DNA from: an uncultured Ilumatobacter sp.
Lineage (GTDB): Bacteria > Actinomycetota > Acidimicrobiia > Acidimicrobiales > Ilumatobacteraceae
Reading direction: 5' to 3'
Assembly: GCA_937919625.1 (NCBI GenBank)
Contig: CALFRK010000046.1
Coordinates: 62,001 to 126,000 of the forward strand
DNA length: 64,000 nt
Part shown: piece after piece, positions 43,830 to 53,015 of the stretch
Position numbering within the stretch: position 1 is the stretch's first letter
Layout: every line of letters starts with the position of its first letter
Program-made: the position numbers and the translations under genes
Notes under the pieces: model-generated
What the model saw: the letters and a program-made list of their open reading frames with translations, nothing else
Database searches by the model: none
Told to the model about the DNA's origin: nothing

Positions 43830-46775
43830 ATGGCCATCGAAGTGCGCATAGGTGTTCTCGGGCCCCTCGTCGTAGCCGGCTGCGATGCGCCCGTCGCTCG
43901 ACAGCAGCGGCTCTTGCTGTCGGCGCTGGCTGCAGCAGCTCCGCGCGGACAGGATGCCAGCCGTCTGATCGATGGCTTGTGGCCAGACAACGCTCCGCTC
44001 GACGCGACCAAGGCGCTACAGGTTCTTGTAGCGAGGCTTCGCAAGAGGTTGGAGAGCTCGGGAATCGGAATCGTCCTCGAGCCCGCTGGGTATCGCCTCG
44101 ATATGGAAACCACAGAGATCGATGCGGTCCAGTTCCGTCAGCTCTGCGACGAGGAGCGCGCCATCGCCGCCACTGACCTCATCGCCCGTCGCCACCACCT
44201 CGAACGAGCGCTCGGACTGGTTCGCGGTGAACCCTTCGCCGATCTCGGGGACGAGCCGCTCGTGTCCCAAGCGGCGACAGAAATTTCATTGAAGCGGGAC
44301 GACATCGTGGGGAGACTCCACCAGATCCGCCTTTCGTCGGCTGAAGCGGGCAGCCTTTTACCCGAACTGATGTCGTGGGCTCAGACCCACCCCATCGACG
44401 AGGCTGCGTGGTGTCGGCTGGCGATCGGGCTTGACCAGGCAGGTCGCCGTCTCGAAGCGCTGCGGGTCCTTCACCGATACCGACAAGTGATCCGCGAGAC
44501 CGCCGGCCTCGAGCCCACCTCGACCCTCACCGACCTGGAGTCCGACCTGATCTCCACGGACCCTCCGGGGGCCAAGGATTCGCGGACGGGCAACCTCCCT
44601 GCTCCCACGCGATCAGTGCTGGGGCGCAGCAACGACCTCGACGTCCTGGCTGAGCAGCTGGGCTCGAACGGGGTCGTGACGGTGGTCGGTCCTGGGGGCA
44701 TTGGAAAGACCACGCTCGCCATCGAGGTCGCCCGCACGATACGTGATCAATACCCTGATGGCGTCTGGCTCTGCGAGCTCGGCGATATCGATGCCGGCCA
44801 AGGCATCGTCGACTTGGTGGCAGACACGCTCGCAGTGGGCCAACAGCGCGGCAAGACCCGGCTCGAGAGCGTTCTGGCGGGCTTCGCCGCGGCAACTGCC
44901 CTCGTCATCGTCGACAACTGTGAACATGTCCTTTCGTCGGCCGCCGAGCTCGTCACGGCGCTCCGGCGGAGGTGCCCCGGAGTCACGGTCCTGGCGACGA
45001 GCCGGCAACCCTTGGACCTGACCGCAGAGGTGGTGACAGCTGTCGAGCCACTCGGCGTATCCGTGGCAGGCGCCCCCGAGTCGACTTCGCCTGCGTTTCA
45101 ACTGTTCGTGGAACGAGCTCGAGAGAGTGGAGCGGTGCTCAGGCTCGATGACCAGGCAGCGGCAGCGGTTTCGAAGATCTGTCGACAGTTGGACGGCCTT
45201 CCCCTGGCCATCGAGCTCGCCGCTGCTCGGTGCCGCTCGATGTCTCTGATCGAGCTCGGCGAGCGCCTCGATGAGCGATTTCGGTTACTCAAGAGCACGA
45301 CCACCGACCGTCACCATCGCCAACGGACGCTTTGGAGCGCGATCGACTGGTCGTACCAGTTGCTCACGCTGGCCGAGCAGCGACGGTTCGCTCATCTCTC
45401 GGTGTTTCTCGGTGGCTTCACTGTCGCCGGAGCTGCTGCGATCACCGGCGAAAGCGAGGCCGTCGTCGAAGAAGAGCTCTGGTCGCTGGCCAACCGATCA
45501 CTGGTAGCGATCGCTCTCGATGGAGACCTCACCCGTTACGAGATGCTCGAATCCCTTCGCCAGTTCGGGCATCAGCAGCTGCTCAGACTCGAAGCCTCCG
45601 AGGACGCACGAGCCGCGCATTTGCGGCACTTCGTCGATCTCGCAGAGCATGCGAACGCGCACATCCGTGGACCCGATGAGGGCCGCCACGTGCAGCGGAT
45701 CGGTCTCGAGTTGGCGAACCTGCGCGTCGCGCACCAACACGCCGTCGCTACCTCCAACAGAGATTCCGCCGAGAGGTTGGTTGCTGCGCTACACGACTAC
45801 GCGGAGTGGCGTCAGTTCTTCGAACTCGGGTCATGGGCGCAGTCGACGCTCGCCCTCCCCTCTCGCTTCTCTGCAACGGGCGGCAAGCCATCCCGTAGGA
45901 AGGCGACGGCTCACCTGCCGGTCGTTCATGCCACTGCCGGCTGGAGTTGCTGCATCGGTGGTTCCTTCGAAGCTGCGATCGACCATGCCTCTCGCGGCCT
46001 CGAAGCCGAGATGAATGGTGGCGACGCCTGCGGCTGGATGCACGATGTGCTGGCCCACGTGGCGTACTTCCAGGGCGATACCGATGAGGGTCTCCGGCAC
46101 GGTGAAACAGAAATTGCGAGGGCCCGGGCCCAGAACGACCCCTATCGCCTGGGCTATGTACTCGCCGACAACAGCATCCACTCGGGTCTTGCCGGCAACG
46201 CCGCCGTGGCACTGGAACGCGCTGAAGAGTCCCTCCGCCTGGCGACGACAACCGGGAATCCTTCACTGCTGTCCATTGCATACCTTGCGCAAGGATTCGC
46301 CAGCAGAGGCGCCAACCCGCTGCTGGCCATCGACTACCTACGGCGGGCAACGACGCTCGCCGACAGCATCGAATCGACCTGGACCAGCGGTATCGCTCGG
46401 GGGGAACTCGCCGTACTCCTCGCGCTACATGGCAGTGCGACCGAGGCAATCGAGCTGGCAGGAGACCTGTTCCAACGGTTTCGCCGAGCCGGCGACGAAG
46501 CTCGCGCTCGGGGTGCGGTCCGCATGGCGATTCCGGCGCTGTACCGCGTCCTCGGTGAGGACAAATGGCCTGATCTCGTGACGCTGGACGCGGGAACCGC
46601 GGATCGGCCGCACATCAAGGAAGCATTCATCGATCTCGCAATCGACGCGGGCGCAGCCGGGATCAGCGACCCCGAAGTACGCATCCGTGCAGCTGAGTTG
46701 GGCGCAACGCTCGATGATCGTGCCGTTTTCGAGCTTGCATTGGCGACCATGCGATCAGCCCGAACCCTCCGCTGA
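43830..46775 (+). CDS. AfsR/SARP-type regulator (winged helix, BTAD, NB-ARC, TPR)
   Basis: 981 residues. OmpR-type winged helix (about 1-95), bacterial transcriptional activation domain (about 100-245), STAND ATPase with Walker A GPGGIGKTT (about 290) and ALVIVDNCEHVL, LPLAIELAAAR of the NB-ARC, then a TPR-like helical C-terminus. Such proteins sense a signal through the TPRs and activate genes, often secondary metabolism or stress. TAACGT lies five bases before the ATG (leaderless layout). The neighbouring divergent methyltransferase is the only adjacent candidate target. Confidence 0.87.
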   Translation: MAIEVRIGVLGPLVVAGCDAPVARQQRLLLSALAAAAPRGQDASRLIDGLWPDNAPLDATKALQVLVARLRKRLESSGIGIVLEPAGYRLDMETTEIDAVQFRQLCDEERAIAATDLIARRHHLERALGLVRGEPFADLGDEPLVSQAATEISLKRDDIVGRLHQIRLSSAEAGSLLPELMSWAQTHPIDEAAWCRLAIGLDQAGRRLEALRVLHRYRQVIRETAGLEPTSTLTDLESDLISTDPPGAKDSRTGNLPAPTRSVLGRSNDLDVLAEQLGSNGVVTVVGPGGIGKTTLAIEVARTIRDQYPDGVWLCELGDIDAGQGIVDLVADTLAVGQQRGKTRLESVLAGFAAATALVIVDNCEHVLSSAAELVTALRRRCPGVTVLATSRQPLDLTAEVVTAVEPLGVSVAGAPESTSPAFQLFVERARESGAVLRLDDQAAAAVSKICRQLDGLPLAIELAAARCRSMSLIELGERLDERFRLLKSTTTDRHHRQRTLWSAIDWSYQLLTLAEQRRFAHLSVFLGGFTVAGAAAITGESEAVVEEELWSLANRSLVAIALDGDLTRYEMLESLRQFGHQQLLRLEASEDARAAHLRHFVDLAEHANAHIRGPDEGRHVQRIGLELANLRVAHQHAVATSNRDSAERLVAALHDYAEWRQFFELGSWAQSTLALPSRFSATGGKPSRRKATAHLPVVHATAGWSCCIGGSFEAAIDHASRGLEAEMNGGDACGWMHDVLAHVAYFQGDTDEGLRHGETEIARARAQNDPYRLGYVLADNSIHSGLAGNAAVALERAEESLRLATTTGNPSLLSIAYLAQGFASRGANPLLAIDYLRRATTLADSIESTWTSGIARGELAVLLALHGSATEAIELAGDLFQRFRRAGDEARARGAVRMAIPALYRVLGEDKWPDLVTLDAGTADRPHIKEAFIDLAIDAGAAGISDPEVRIRAAELGATLDDRAVFELALATMRSARTLR

Positions 46776-46892
46776 ACGAGCTTCGCGCCAACAGACGGCG
46801 AAGCCATGGTTTGAAAGCCGTCCGATAAGTCCACTCACCAAAGTCCACTCGCCGTTGTCGAAGTGACAACATTCACGCTGGTCTGGCTGCAT
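46755..46892 (-). CDS. Possible small cysteine-containing protein
   Basis: 45 residues (MQPDQRECCHFDNGEW then TLVSGLIGRLSNHGFAVCW). The ATG has AAGGAAGGG seven bases upstream, a better Shine-Dalgarno sequence than most genes here. It overlaps the last 21 bases of the regulator gene in antisense. No family recognised. Confidence 0.35.
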   Translation of the reverse strand: MQPDQRECCHFDNGEWTLVSGLIGRLSNHGFAVCWREARSAEGSG

Positions 46893-47089
46893 CCGGTTCC
46901 CTTCCTTCGGTTTTGGCCTCCTTCGGGTTGGGCCCCGTCGAGAGAGATCCAGTCGACGGCAGCTGTCTATTGTTCTGAGCCGACTCGGTTGGCGATCGAA
47001 CCCGACCACGGACGTTCCGTGTCTACCGGTTGATCGAACGGGGCTGAAGGGGCGCCAGGCAGCGCCGGCCCGCTCGGCGTCCCACTGGT

Positions 47090-47153
47090 GTCAGGAGAAA
47101 GCGTCGAAGAAAGCGTCAGGAGAAAGCGTCAGGAGAAAGCGTCAGGAGAAAGC
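47090..47153. repeat. Five tandem 13-bp units at the end of an LLM gene
   Basis: GTCAGGAGAAAGC repeated (units at 47090, 47103 [12-bp variant], 47115, 47128, 47141). The last unit contains the TGA of the LLM gene on the minus strand, so each unit repeats the gene's final codons (CGCTTTCTCCTGA). Likely slippage expansion. Confidence 0.9.
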
Positions 47154-48050
47154 GTCGAAGAGTTCCGCGAACGCTTTGGCCTGGCCGCCCGATGTTGACG
47201 ACGGCACCACGATCGGTGCCGTGACGCCGGCATCGAACCAGGCCTCGATGCCGTCTCTGACCTGGATCGCCGAACCCGACAACGTGCAGTCGTCGAGCCA
47301 CCGGTCGCTCATGGCGGCCTGCACAGCCTCTGAGTCGCGGGCCTCGAGCCCAGCGATCACGGCCGTCATCTCGGCTTCGTACCCGGCGTCGACCCAGTAG
47401 TTGCGATAGTTCGGCAAGGCCACGTAGCCCTGCAGCGTTTTGCGGTTACGGGCGCGGGCTGCGTTGATGTCGTCGTCGATCACGGTTGGAATCATGTTGC
47501 CGATCGAGAAGCCAGCGGAGCGACGATCGCCGGGTACGAGGGCCAGCGAGTGGGCCATACGACTACGTGAGGCGTTGGCCCACACCGCCCCGTCGCCGAT
47601 CTCGACTGCCAGGCCGAGCATCTTGTCGCGCAGCGTGGCCAGCACCACCGGCGGCAACCCGCCGGCGCTTTCGGCTGCGGCGCGCATCGTGCCGACGTAC
47701 TCACGCATGTCGCTGAGCGGCTTGCCGGTTTCGACCCCGAGCCTCCTGAGAACGGGGCCGTGTGTGACTCCGACGCCGAGCCTGAATCGTCCTTTTGCGA
47801 TCTCGTGGAGATAACTCGCCGATGTCGCCAATGCCGCCGGGTGCTGCAGGTAGATCGGCTGGATCGACGTGCCGAACTGGATTTGATTCGTGGTGTGGGC
47901 GATCGAGAGGCACAACCCCATCGCATCGCCGAAACTAGGGCAGTAGATCCCGGAGAAACCGCGGCGCTCGATGTCGGCGATGAGTTCGAGTGTCTGTGTC
48001 CGTCGCCCAGGACCGGCGGCGAGTGAGAGGGCAGGCATACGTTCGGTCAT
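47142..48050 (-). CDS. LLM-class oxidoreductase
   Basis: 302 residues, luciferase-like fold: LIADIERRGFSGIYCPSFGDAM, TNQIQFGTSIQPIYLQHPAALATSA, IAKGRFRLGVGVTHGPVLRRLG (the GGRFxLGxG family motif), and PIVVPSSTSGGQAKAFAELF at the end. Cofactor probably F420; substrate unknown. TAGGTT ends six bases before the ATG, a leaderless start. It is divergent to the small HTH gene and the LAL regulator and shares a 103-bp control region with them. Confidence 0.83.
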   Translation of the reverse strand: MTERMPALSLAAGPGRRTQTLELIADIERRGFSGIYCPSFGDAMGLCLSIAHTTNQIQFGTSIQPIYLQHPAALATSASYLHEIAKGRFRLGVGVTHGPVLRRLGVETGKPLSDMREYVGTMRAAAESAGGLPPVVLATLRDKMLGLAVEIGDGAVWANASRSRMAHSLALVPGDRRSAGFSIGNMIPTVIDDDINAARARNRKTLQGYVALPNYRNYWVDAGYEAEMTAVIAGLEARDSEAVQAAMSDRWLDDCTLSGSAIQVRDGIEAWFDAGVTAPIVVPSSTSGGQAKAFAELFDAFS

Positions 48051-48056
48051 GCCGGG

Positions 48057-48062
48057 AACCTA
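48057..48062 (-). promoter_or_regulatory. -10 box of the LLM gene at 47142-48050
   Basis: On the minus strand TAGGTT ends six bases before the ATG at 48050. The GAGTAT operator of the opposite promoter lies about 42 bases further upstream. Confidence 0.5.
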
Positions 48063-48103
48063 CCGCTGGCTCGGATCAGTGTTCGGGTCGCGGCTTGCGC
48101 GAT

Positions 48104-48147
48104 GAGTATCGGTTGCTCATGACCAACCGACACTCTTGGCACACAAT
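48104..48147 (+). promoter_or_regulatory. Operator plus promoter of the small HTH / LAL regulator unit
   Basis: GAGTATCGGTTGCTC (imperfect dyad, 48104-48118) is followed directly by ATGACC (-35, 48119-48124), 17 bases, and CACAAT (-10, 48142-48147). The ATG at 48154 is seven bases after the -10. The same order and spacing occur at 50958-51001. Confidence 0.6.
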
Positions 48148-48153
48148 GGAGCG

Positions 48154-48324
48154 ATGGACGAACCGCTCGCCCACCTGCCCGAGGCGTACGCCAGATATTT
48201 CGAGCTACGTCGTTTGGGGCTGCGGCTCGACGAGATCGCTGTCGAATTGGGGATTCCGCCGGGCGCGCTGGAGGCATTCGTCGCCTTGGCACACTCGAAA
48301 ATCCGCAACGCCGTCGACGACTGA
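48154..48324 (+). CDS. Small helix-turn-helix protein, sigma-region-4-like
   Basis: 56 residues. LRLDEIAVELGIPPGALEAFVALAHSKI matches the helix-turn-helix of sigma factor region 4 or a similar DNA-binding unit. Too short for a sigma factor. The start is leaderless (seven bases after CACAAT). The LAL regulator gene follows within about 36 bases, so both are probably on one mRNA; it may act as a partner or be a translational lead-in. Confidence 0.65.
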   Translation: MDEPLAHLPEAYARYFELRRLGLRLDEIAVELGIPPGALEAFVALAHSKIRNAVDD

Positions 48325-48360
48325 TTGCAGTCGCTCGTCGCGTCGGCCAGGATTCGTGTC

Positions 48361-50919
48361 GTGGCGGGCCGATTTGATCATCTGGCGACCTGGCCGTTGA
48401 CCGGTCGTGACGAGGAGTTGGCGTTCATCGCGCAACGACTCGCCAGTCGCTCGCCCGGCGTCTTAATCACCGGACCGGTGGGAACCGGGAAGTCGCGCCT
48501 GGCCCACGAGGCGCGCGTCGCGGCCATCACAGACGGTCGGCCTACGCGAACCGTGGCGTGCACCCAGGCGACGTCGGAGATTCCGTACGCGGCCTTGGCC
48601 GCGATCCATACCGACGCCTCACAGGGCGACCGATTCTCCGAGATCCTCGACGCTCTCCGCCGAGAATCCGAACCACTTGTGCTTTGTGTCGACGACATCG
48701 ATCGGCTCGACCGTCGCTCGATGGCAGTGGTACAACAGGCCGTCTCGGAGGGCATTGTCTCGTTGCTTGCCACCGCCCGGAGCGACGGCACCGCCGACGC
48801 CGACATCGTGTCGCTGTGGAAAGACCTCAATGTCATCCGTCTCGAGATTCAGGCGCTGTCACGAGATGAGGTGGCGACGATGGTCGGTGCGGGTCTCGGC
48901 GGCTCGATCGATGCCGTCACCATCAAGTCGATCTGGTCGACCGCCGCCGGTGTTCCTCTGTATGTACGCGAGCTCGTCGTCGAGGCTGTGACACAAAACG
49001 TCTTGGTGCGCGAGAGAGACGTCTGGGTGCTGAGCGGGGTGTTACCCAGACCTGCCTCGTTGGTTCAACTGGTCGGTCTGCGACTCGATCACCTGTCGCG
49101 AGCTGCGCGCGCGGCGGTCGAGCTGATAGGTGTCGCCGAGCGGTTACCGACCGAGCTGTTGGTCGCGTTGTCGTCACCATCAGCAGCGCAGGAGCTGGAA
49201 CAAGCGGGCATCATCGAGCCGATCGACGGTGATCATCGGCTCAGCCACCCGCTGTTCGGCGACGTGGCCCGGACGGCGATGCCGAGCGTGCGACTGCACA
49301 CCGTCATGGCGCAGCTCGCCGGTGCGATCGAGGAGCGCGGGGCCGATGGCGATGACGACCTGATCCGAGTTGCCTCATGGCGGCTGTCGTCGAAGTCGGG
49401 TGGCACACCGGCGTTGATGAATGCCGCTGCCCACGCCGCCTACCGCGCCAGAGACTTCGACCTCGCTCACCGATTGGCTTCATCCGCCTCCGAAATGGGC
49501 GAATCGGAAGCGGCGCTGCTGCTGGGCCAGATCCTTCACGAGACCGGCGAACATGCCGCCGCCGAGCGCGCCAACGATGCGCTTATCGGCGCCCTGCCTG
49601 ATCCGCTGATGAACCAGCGGGCGATCGTACAACGTGCCGTGAACCTGTTCTTCGGGCTCGGACGTGGGGTGGAGGCGCTGGCGGTGCTCGCCGGCGACCC
49701 CCATGGGGCGCCGTTCAACAGGGCCTGGATCCTGGTCAACATGGCTCGTATCGACGATGCTATGGATGCACTTCAGCTCGATCACGATGATCGCCGATCG
49801 GTGATCGTGACTTCGGCATGGATCGATGCGCTCGGCGGAAGACCAGATCGCGCTGCCAAGGTGCTCGACCTGTTGGCCGGCGAGGGCCAACAGCCCAGCA
49901 TCGCCCCCAGTCGGTTCCGCGACTTCCCCACGATCCCGCAGGCGCTGGGCCTGCTCGAATCGGGGCGGATCGACGCTGCGTTGGCGGTGGCAACCGCCGG
50001 CCATGAGGCATCGATCGACCACCATCCCGACTTCATCAGGGCGTGGTGGCTACTTATCCTGGCCAGGACCCACAGTGATGCGGGTCGGCTCGCGACGGCG
50101 GCATCACTGTTCCTCCAAGGCGAAGTGCTTCAGGCCCGTCTCAATCAGCCCGGTCTGATGCGTTGGTTCGTCGGCGGCGCTGCCCACGTTCGCGCACAGA
50201 CCCCGGACACCGCCGAAGTCGACCGGCTCTTGGTCGCCTGCGAAGATATTGCTGATCGCGACGAGCAAGCATTCGGCTTTCTGGTGGATGGCGCGAAGGG
50301 CTGGCAACAGTGGCTTCGGGGAGACCATCGCGGCTCTATCAGTGAGTTGATCGCCGCCGGTGATCGGGCGGCGCAGACCGGGGCGTTGGCCGCCGCGCGG
50401 CGACTGTGGTTCGACGCCGCCAGGCTCGGTGGGGCCCGCCGACTCGATGGGCGGCTCGACATCGGTGACACTGACCTCGACCTTGCCCGGCGGGCGTTCG
50501 TCGATGGGCTCGTCGCCGACGCCGATCGTGTCGTCGCCGATGCCGCGCAACGGTTCGACGTGCTCGGTGCATCTCTATGGGCTGCCGAGGCATGGACGGC
50601 GGCGTCTCGACTGGCTGCCGCCGCTGGCGAGCGGCGCCGATCGAATGCCGCAACCCGTCGCGCGTTTGAGGCCCGCGCTCGATGCGAACCGGTCGACACG
50701 CCGGGCCTGATTGCCGAGCGCGACGCTGTCCCACTCACCGAACGAGAACGTGAGGTGGTCGCAATGGCGGCCAGGGGAGTCGCCTCCAAGGACATCGCCG
50801 CCCAGTTGTTCGTCTCGCTGCGCACGGTCAACAACCTGATCCAGCGCGCCTACGGCAAACTCGGCGTATCGAGCCGGGCTGCTGCTGCTGCGGCACTCGG
50901 CATCGAGCCGTCGGACTGA
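48361..50919 (+). CDS. Large LuxR-family (LAL) ATP-binding regulator
   Basis: About 852 residues. AAA-type ATPase at the start (TGRDEELAFI, Walker A TGPVGTGKS, Walker B LVLCVDDIDRLD), a long helical middle, and a C-terminal LuxR helix-turn-helix (PLTEREREVVAMAARGVASKDIAAQLFVSLRTVNNLIQ... YGKLGVSS). LAL proteins activate promoters in response to ligands such as sugars or steroids. The GTG at 48361 has AGGA eight bases upstream; a TTG at 48325, adjacent to the previous stop, is the alternative. Both flanking promoters share one dyad, so autoregulation is likely. Confidence 0.88.
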   Translation: MAGRFDHLATWPLTGRDEELAFIAQRLASRSPGVLITGPVGTGKSRLAHEARVAAITDGRPTRTVACTQATSEIPYAALAAIHTDASQGDRFSEILDALRRESEPLVLCVDDIDRLDRRSMAVVQQAVSEGIVSLLATARSDGTADADIVSLWKDLNVIRLEIQALSRDEVATMVGAGLGGSIDAVTIKSIWSTAAGVPLYVRELVVEAVTQNVLVRERDVWVLSGVLPRPASLVQLVGLRLDHLSRAARAAVELIGVAERLPTELLVALSSPSAAQELEQAGIIEPIDGDHRLSHPLFGDVARTAMPSVRLHTVMAQLAGAIEERGADGDDDLIRVASWRLSSKSGGTPALMNAAAHAAYRARDFDLAHRLASSASEMGESEAALLLGQILHETGEHAAAERANDALIGALPDPLMNQRAIVQRAVNLFFGLGRGVEALAVLAGDPHGAPFNRAWILVNMARIDDAMDALQLDHDDRRSVIVTSAWIDALGGRPDRAAKVLDLLAGEGQQPSIAPSRFRDFPTIPQALGLLESGRIDAALAVATAGHEASIDHHPDFIRAWWLLILARTHSDAGRLATAASLFLQGEVLQARLNQPGLMRWFVGGAAHVRAQTPDTAEVDRLLVACEDIADRDEQAFGFLVDGAKGWQQWLRGDHRGSISELIAAGDRAAQTGALAAARRLWFDAARLGGARRLDGRLDIGDTDLDLARRAFVDGLVADADRVVADAAQRFDVLGASLWAAEAWTAASRLAAAAGERRRSNAATRRAFEARARCEPVDTPGLIAERDAVPLTEREREVVAMAARGVASKDIAAQLFVSLRTVNNLIQRAYGKLGVSSRAAAAAALGIEPSD

Positions 50920-50957
50920 ATCCGACGACTCGGTGTTAACGGTTCGGTTCACGAAGT

Positions 50958-51001
50958 GAGTATCGAATACTCATGACCGCTGAGCGCAGGTTTCTTACTG
51001 T
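50958..51001 (+). promoter_or_regulatory. Operator plus promoter of the lipoprotein gene
   Basis: GAGTATCGAATACTC, a perfect 6-3-6 dyad (50958-50972), adjoins ATGACC (-35, 50973-50978), 17 bases, TACTGT (-10, 50996-51001). The GTG at 51008 is seven bases after the -10, a leaderless start. Confidence 0.65.
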
Positions 51002-51007
51002 CAAGGT

Positions 51008-51760
51008 GTGAACACAACAGCTCAGCACCACCCACATTCGACGCAATCCCTTCGCACTCATCAGGCTCGTCGCAGGCGCCGCTGGTTCGGAGCACTGCTG
51101 GTGACGGCGGCGACCGTCGCTGCCGGTTGTGGCTCGGGTTCGGACGATAGCTCCGACTCCGAAACCGACGCCCCCGCGCCTGTTTCGGAGCCGGTTGAGG
51201 CGCCCGCTGCGACCGATCCGCCGGCTTTGCCTGCCGCGACGCAACCACCCGAGACGACCGCCGCCCCGCCAGCGACCGCGGCCCCGACAACCACCGAAGC
51301 GGCGACCACGACGACCGTTGATCCGCTCGGCGAGGCACGGACCCAGGCCGAGGCCTTGGCCGGCCCATACACGGGCAGCTGGACCAACACCACGTTTGGT
51401 AGTACCGGTCCGATGGTGATGAATATCGCCGTGGATGGCGACGACGTCGTGGTCGATGTCGACCTGGGCGGGTTCGTGTTTGGACAGTCCGATCCCGAGC
51501 CGGAGAGCTATCGCTTTCCGTTGGCGGCGATCGCCGGGTCGGGCGCGATCGAGACGGCGGTGTTTGGGTCAGCGACCATCGAGGTCGATGATGCCACCGG
51601 AACGATCACGATGTTGGCCGACGCGGTACCGGCCCCCGGTATAGCCCGGTTCGAGTCGACGGTGAACCAGACCGGCAATGGCGTCTTCGAAGGCACATAC
51701 GTCGTTGTGTTCGACGACGGAGGAACAGCCGAAGGCACGATCGACTTCAGGCGTGGCTGA
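51008..51760 (+). CDS. Lipoprotein with Thr/Pro-rich tether, unknown domain
   Basis: 250 residues. Basic start, signal peptide with lipobox (ATVAAGCGSG), a Pro/Ala/Thr tether of about 70 residues, and an outside beta-rich domain (GPYTGSWTNTTFGSTGPM... VFEGTYVVVFDDGGTAEGTIDF) that looks like a small barrel of the calycin or lipocalin-like kind. No enzymatic motif. It shares its promoter layout with the LAL regulator unit, so it is probably the regulator's target. Confidence 0.65.
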   Translation: MNTTAQHHPHSTQSLRTHQARRRRRWFGALLVTAATVAAGCGSGSDDSSDSETDAPAPVSEPVEAPAATDPPALPAATQPPETTAAPPATAAPTTTEAATTTTVDPLGEARTQAEALAGPYTGSWTNTTFGSTGPMVMNIAVDGDDVVVDVDLGGFVFGQSDPEPESYRFPLAAIAGSGAIETAVFGSATIEVDDATGTITMLADAVPAPGIARFESTVNQTGNGVFEGTYVVVFDDGGTAEGTIDFRRG

Positions 51761-52060
51761 CACGTGGATCCTCTGGTGATTGTTGCGCCGGCCCGCCGGC
51801 CCTGATCGCTTGGACCATGGGCGCCGTACCGCTGCGGTCTGATCGGACCCGTGCAGGTCGAGGAGGGTTGGGACAGCGAGCCGACGAGCAAGTTTGTCGA
51901 AGTGATCGCCGGCCTCGCCGCTGGCGACCGCCGCCACCAAAATCGTAAAACCCGACCTTCTTGGTTGCATTTACGGATCGGCCGTGGTGAAATGTTGACC
52001 ACTTCGGTCATGTATAGGCCGACGGCAGCTCCGAAAGCCTTCCCAGACAGGAACCACCCA
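51761..52060. other. 300-bp intergenic region upstream of OsmC
   Basis: No supportable gene. TGACC-ACTTC-GGTCA, a perfect 5-5-5 dyad, lies at 51996-52010, about 50 bases before the OsmC ATG, with TATAGG at 52012-52017 as a possible -10. It could be the binding site of a peroxide-type regulator. Confidence 0.4.
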
Positions 52061-52582
52061 ATGACAAACACCGCTACCACCTCGCTCAACGACGTGAACC
52101 TCGAAGCGGTTGGTGCCCTCGCCTCGGCGATTGTCGACGACGCCGCCAAAGGAGCCACGAACTGGAGCGCCTCGGTGCGCTGGGCCGGCGGCTTCCGCTC
52201 CGAGGCAACGGTTCGAGAGTTCGCACCGATCCAGTCCGACGAGCCGCGCGGGCTGGGCGGAAGCGATGCTGCCCCCAACCCGGTCGAGCAGTTGCTCGCC
52301 GCGCTCGGCAACTGCTTGGCGGTTGGTTACGCCGCCAACGCCAGCGCTCGTGGCATCGAGTTACGCAATCTTCGCATCGACCTCGACGGTGATCTCGACC
52401 TGCACTCGTTCCTTGGCCTGAGCGACGGCAACGCCGGCTTCGAGACGATCAGAGCCAGCGTGCACATCGACAGCGACGCCAGCCCAGAGGTGCTCGCCGA
52501 ACTGCACGCCAAGGTGACCGCCTCCTCGCCGGTGGGTCACACCCTGGAGCGACAGGTTCCGGTCACTATCGACCTCGCCTGA
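52061..52582 (+). CDS. OsmC-family protein
   Basis: 173 residues. Central OsmC motif NPVEQLLAALGNCLAVGYAANASARG places the first redox Cys at about 85; SSPVGHTLERQVPVTI is the C-terminal region where the second Cys usually sits, but it has none, so this is a one-cysteine member. Two-Cys relatives reduce organic hydroperoxides. The role here may be non-peroxidase. ATG at 52061; in-frame upstream codons are not conserved. Confidence 0.82.
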   Translation: MTNTATTSLNDVNLEAVGALASAIVDDAAKGATNWSASVRWAGGFRSEATVREFAPIQSDEPRGLGGSDAAPNPVEQLLAALGNCLAVGYAANASARGIELRNLRIDLDGDLDLHSFLGLSDGNAGFETIRASVHIDSDASPEVLAELHAKVTASSPVGHTLERQVPVTIDLA

Positions 52583-52765
52583 CCCCCCAGACTAACTCGG
52601 AGCGCGCCGTTCTAACGCTCGGTTCGGCCGCCCTGGCTGGTTCACGTGGTTCGGTCCTCGCCCACGCTTGAGCATGACTTCTGCTGACGCACCGCCGCTC
52701 AGCAGCCAGGACTTGCTCGGTGAGCGCCAACGCGAGCGGACCGTCACGATCCCCACTGGTACACT

Positions 52766-52845
52766 GGGACTCTTGGGCGAGTCGCCTCGTTTGGGCAGGA
52801 CGGCCGGTAGCGCTGTCGCCCCGTACAGGCTCGACGCCTCGTCCC
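52766..52845 (+). ncRNA. Structured leader RNA, copy 1
   Basis: A 36-base block (52771-52806) is identical to 54072-54107 in copy 2. Outer arms GGGAC (52766-52770) and GTCCC (52841-52845) pair; in copy 2 the same place holds a differently sequenced but also pairing stem, which is covariation. TACACT (52760-52765) is a candidate -10 box at the same place relative to the block as TAAGCT in copy 2. An inner hairpin GACTC / GAGTC and a GTCG / CGAC stem are also possible. It precedes a short frame and the hemolysin-III-like gene. It may be a cis-regulatory RNA; no known class recognised. Confidence 0.6.
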
Positions 52846-52874
52846 GAGCCAGATTCGGTTTGAGGAGAGTCGTT

Positions 52875-53015
52875 ATGACCGTCCGCCCGACGGCTACCCA
52901 TCAGCAACCCGCCGCTGAGCGGTTCGATGCGACCGAGCAAAGGTTGCAGATGGTCGAACGTCGAGAGGCCCGAACGGTCGCCCTGGTAGATCGAAATCAC
53001 AGAGGAAACACATGA
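52875..53015 (+). CDS. Small protein coupled to the hemolysin-III-like gene
   Basis: 46 residues (MTVRPTATHQQPAAERF...), hydrophilic, rich in Arg, Glu and Gln. GAGGAG lies seven bases before the ATG, and the TGA overlaps the ATG of the next gene (ATGA). It stands directly behind leader RNA copy 1. Function unknown; it may serve to couple translation. Confidence 0.5.
   Translation: MTVRPTATHQQPAAERFDATEQRLQMVERREARTVALVDRNHRGNT

Noticed and set aside
46776-47089. Gene in the gap after the SARP-type regulator
   Set aside because: Beyond the short minus-strand frame at 46755-46892, the rest shows no supported coding or RNA feature.
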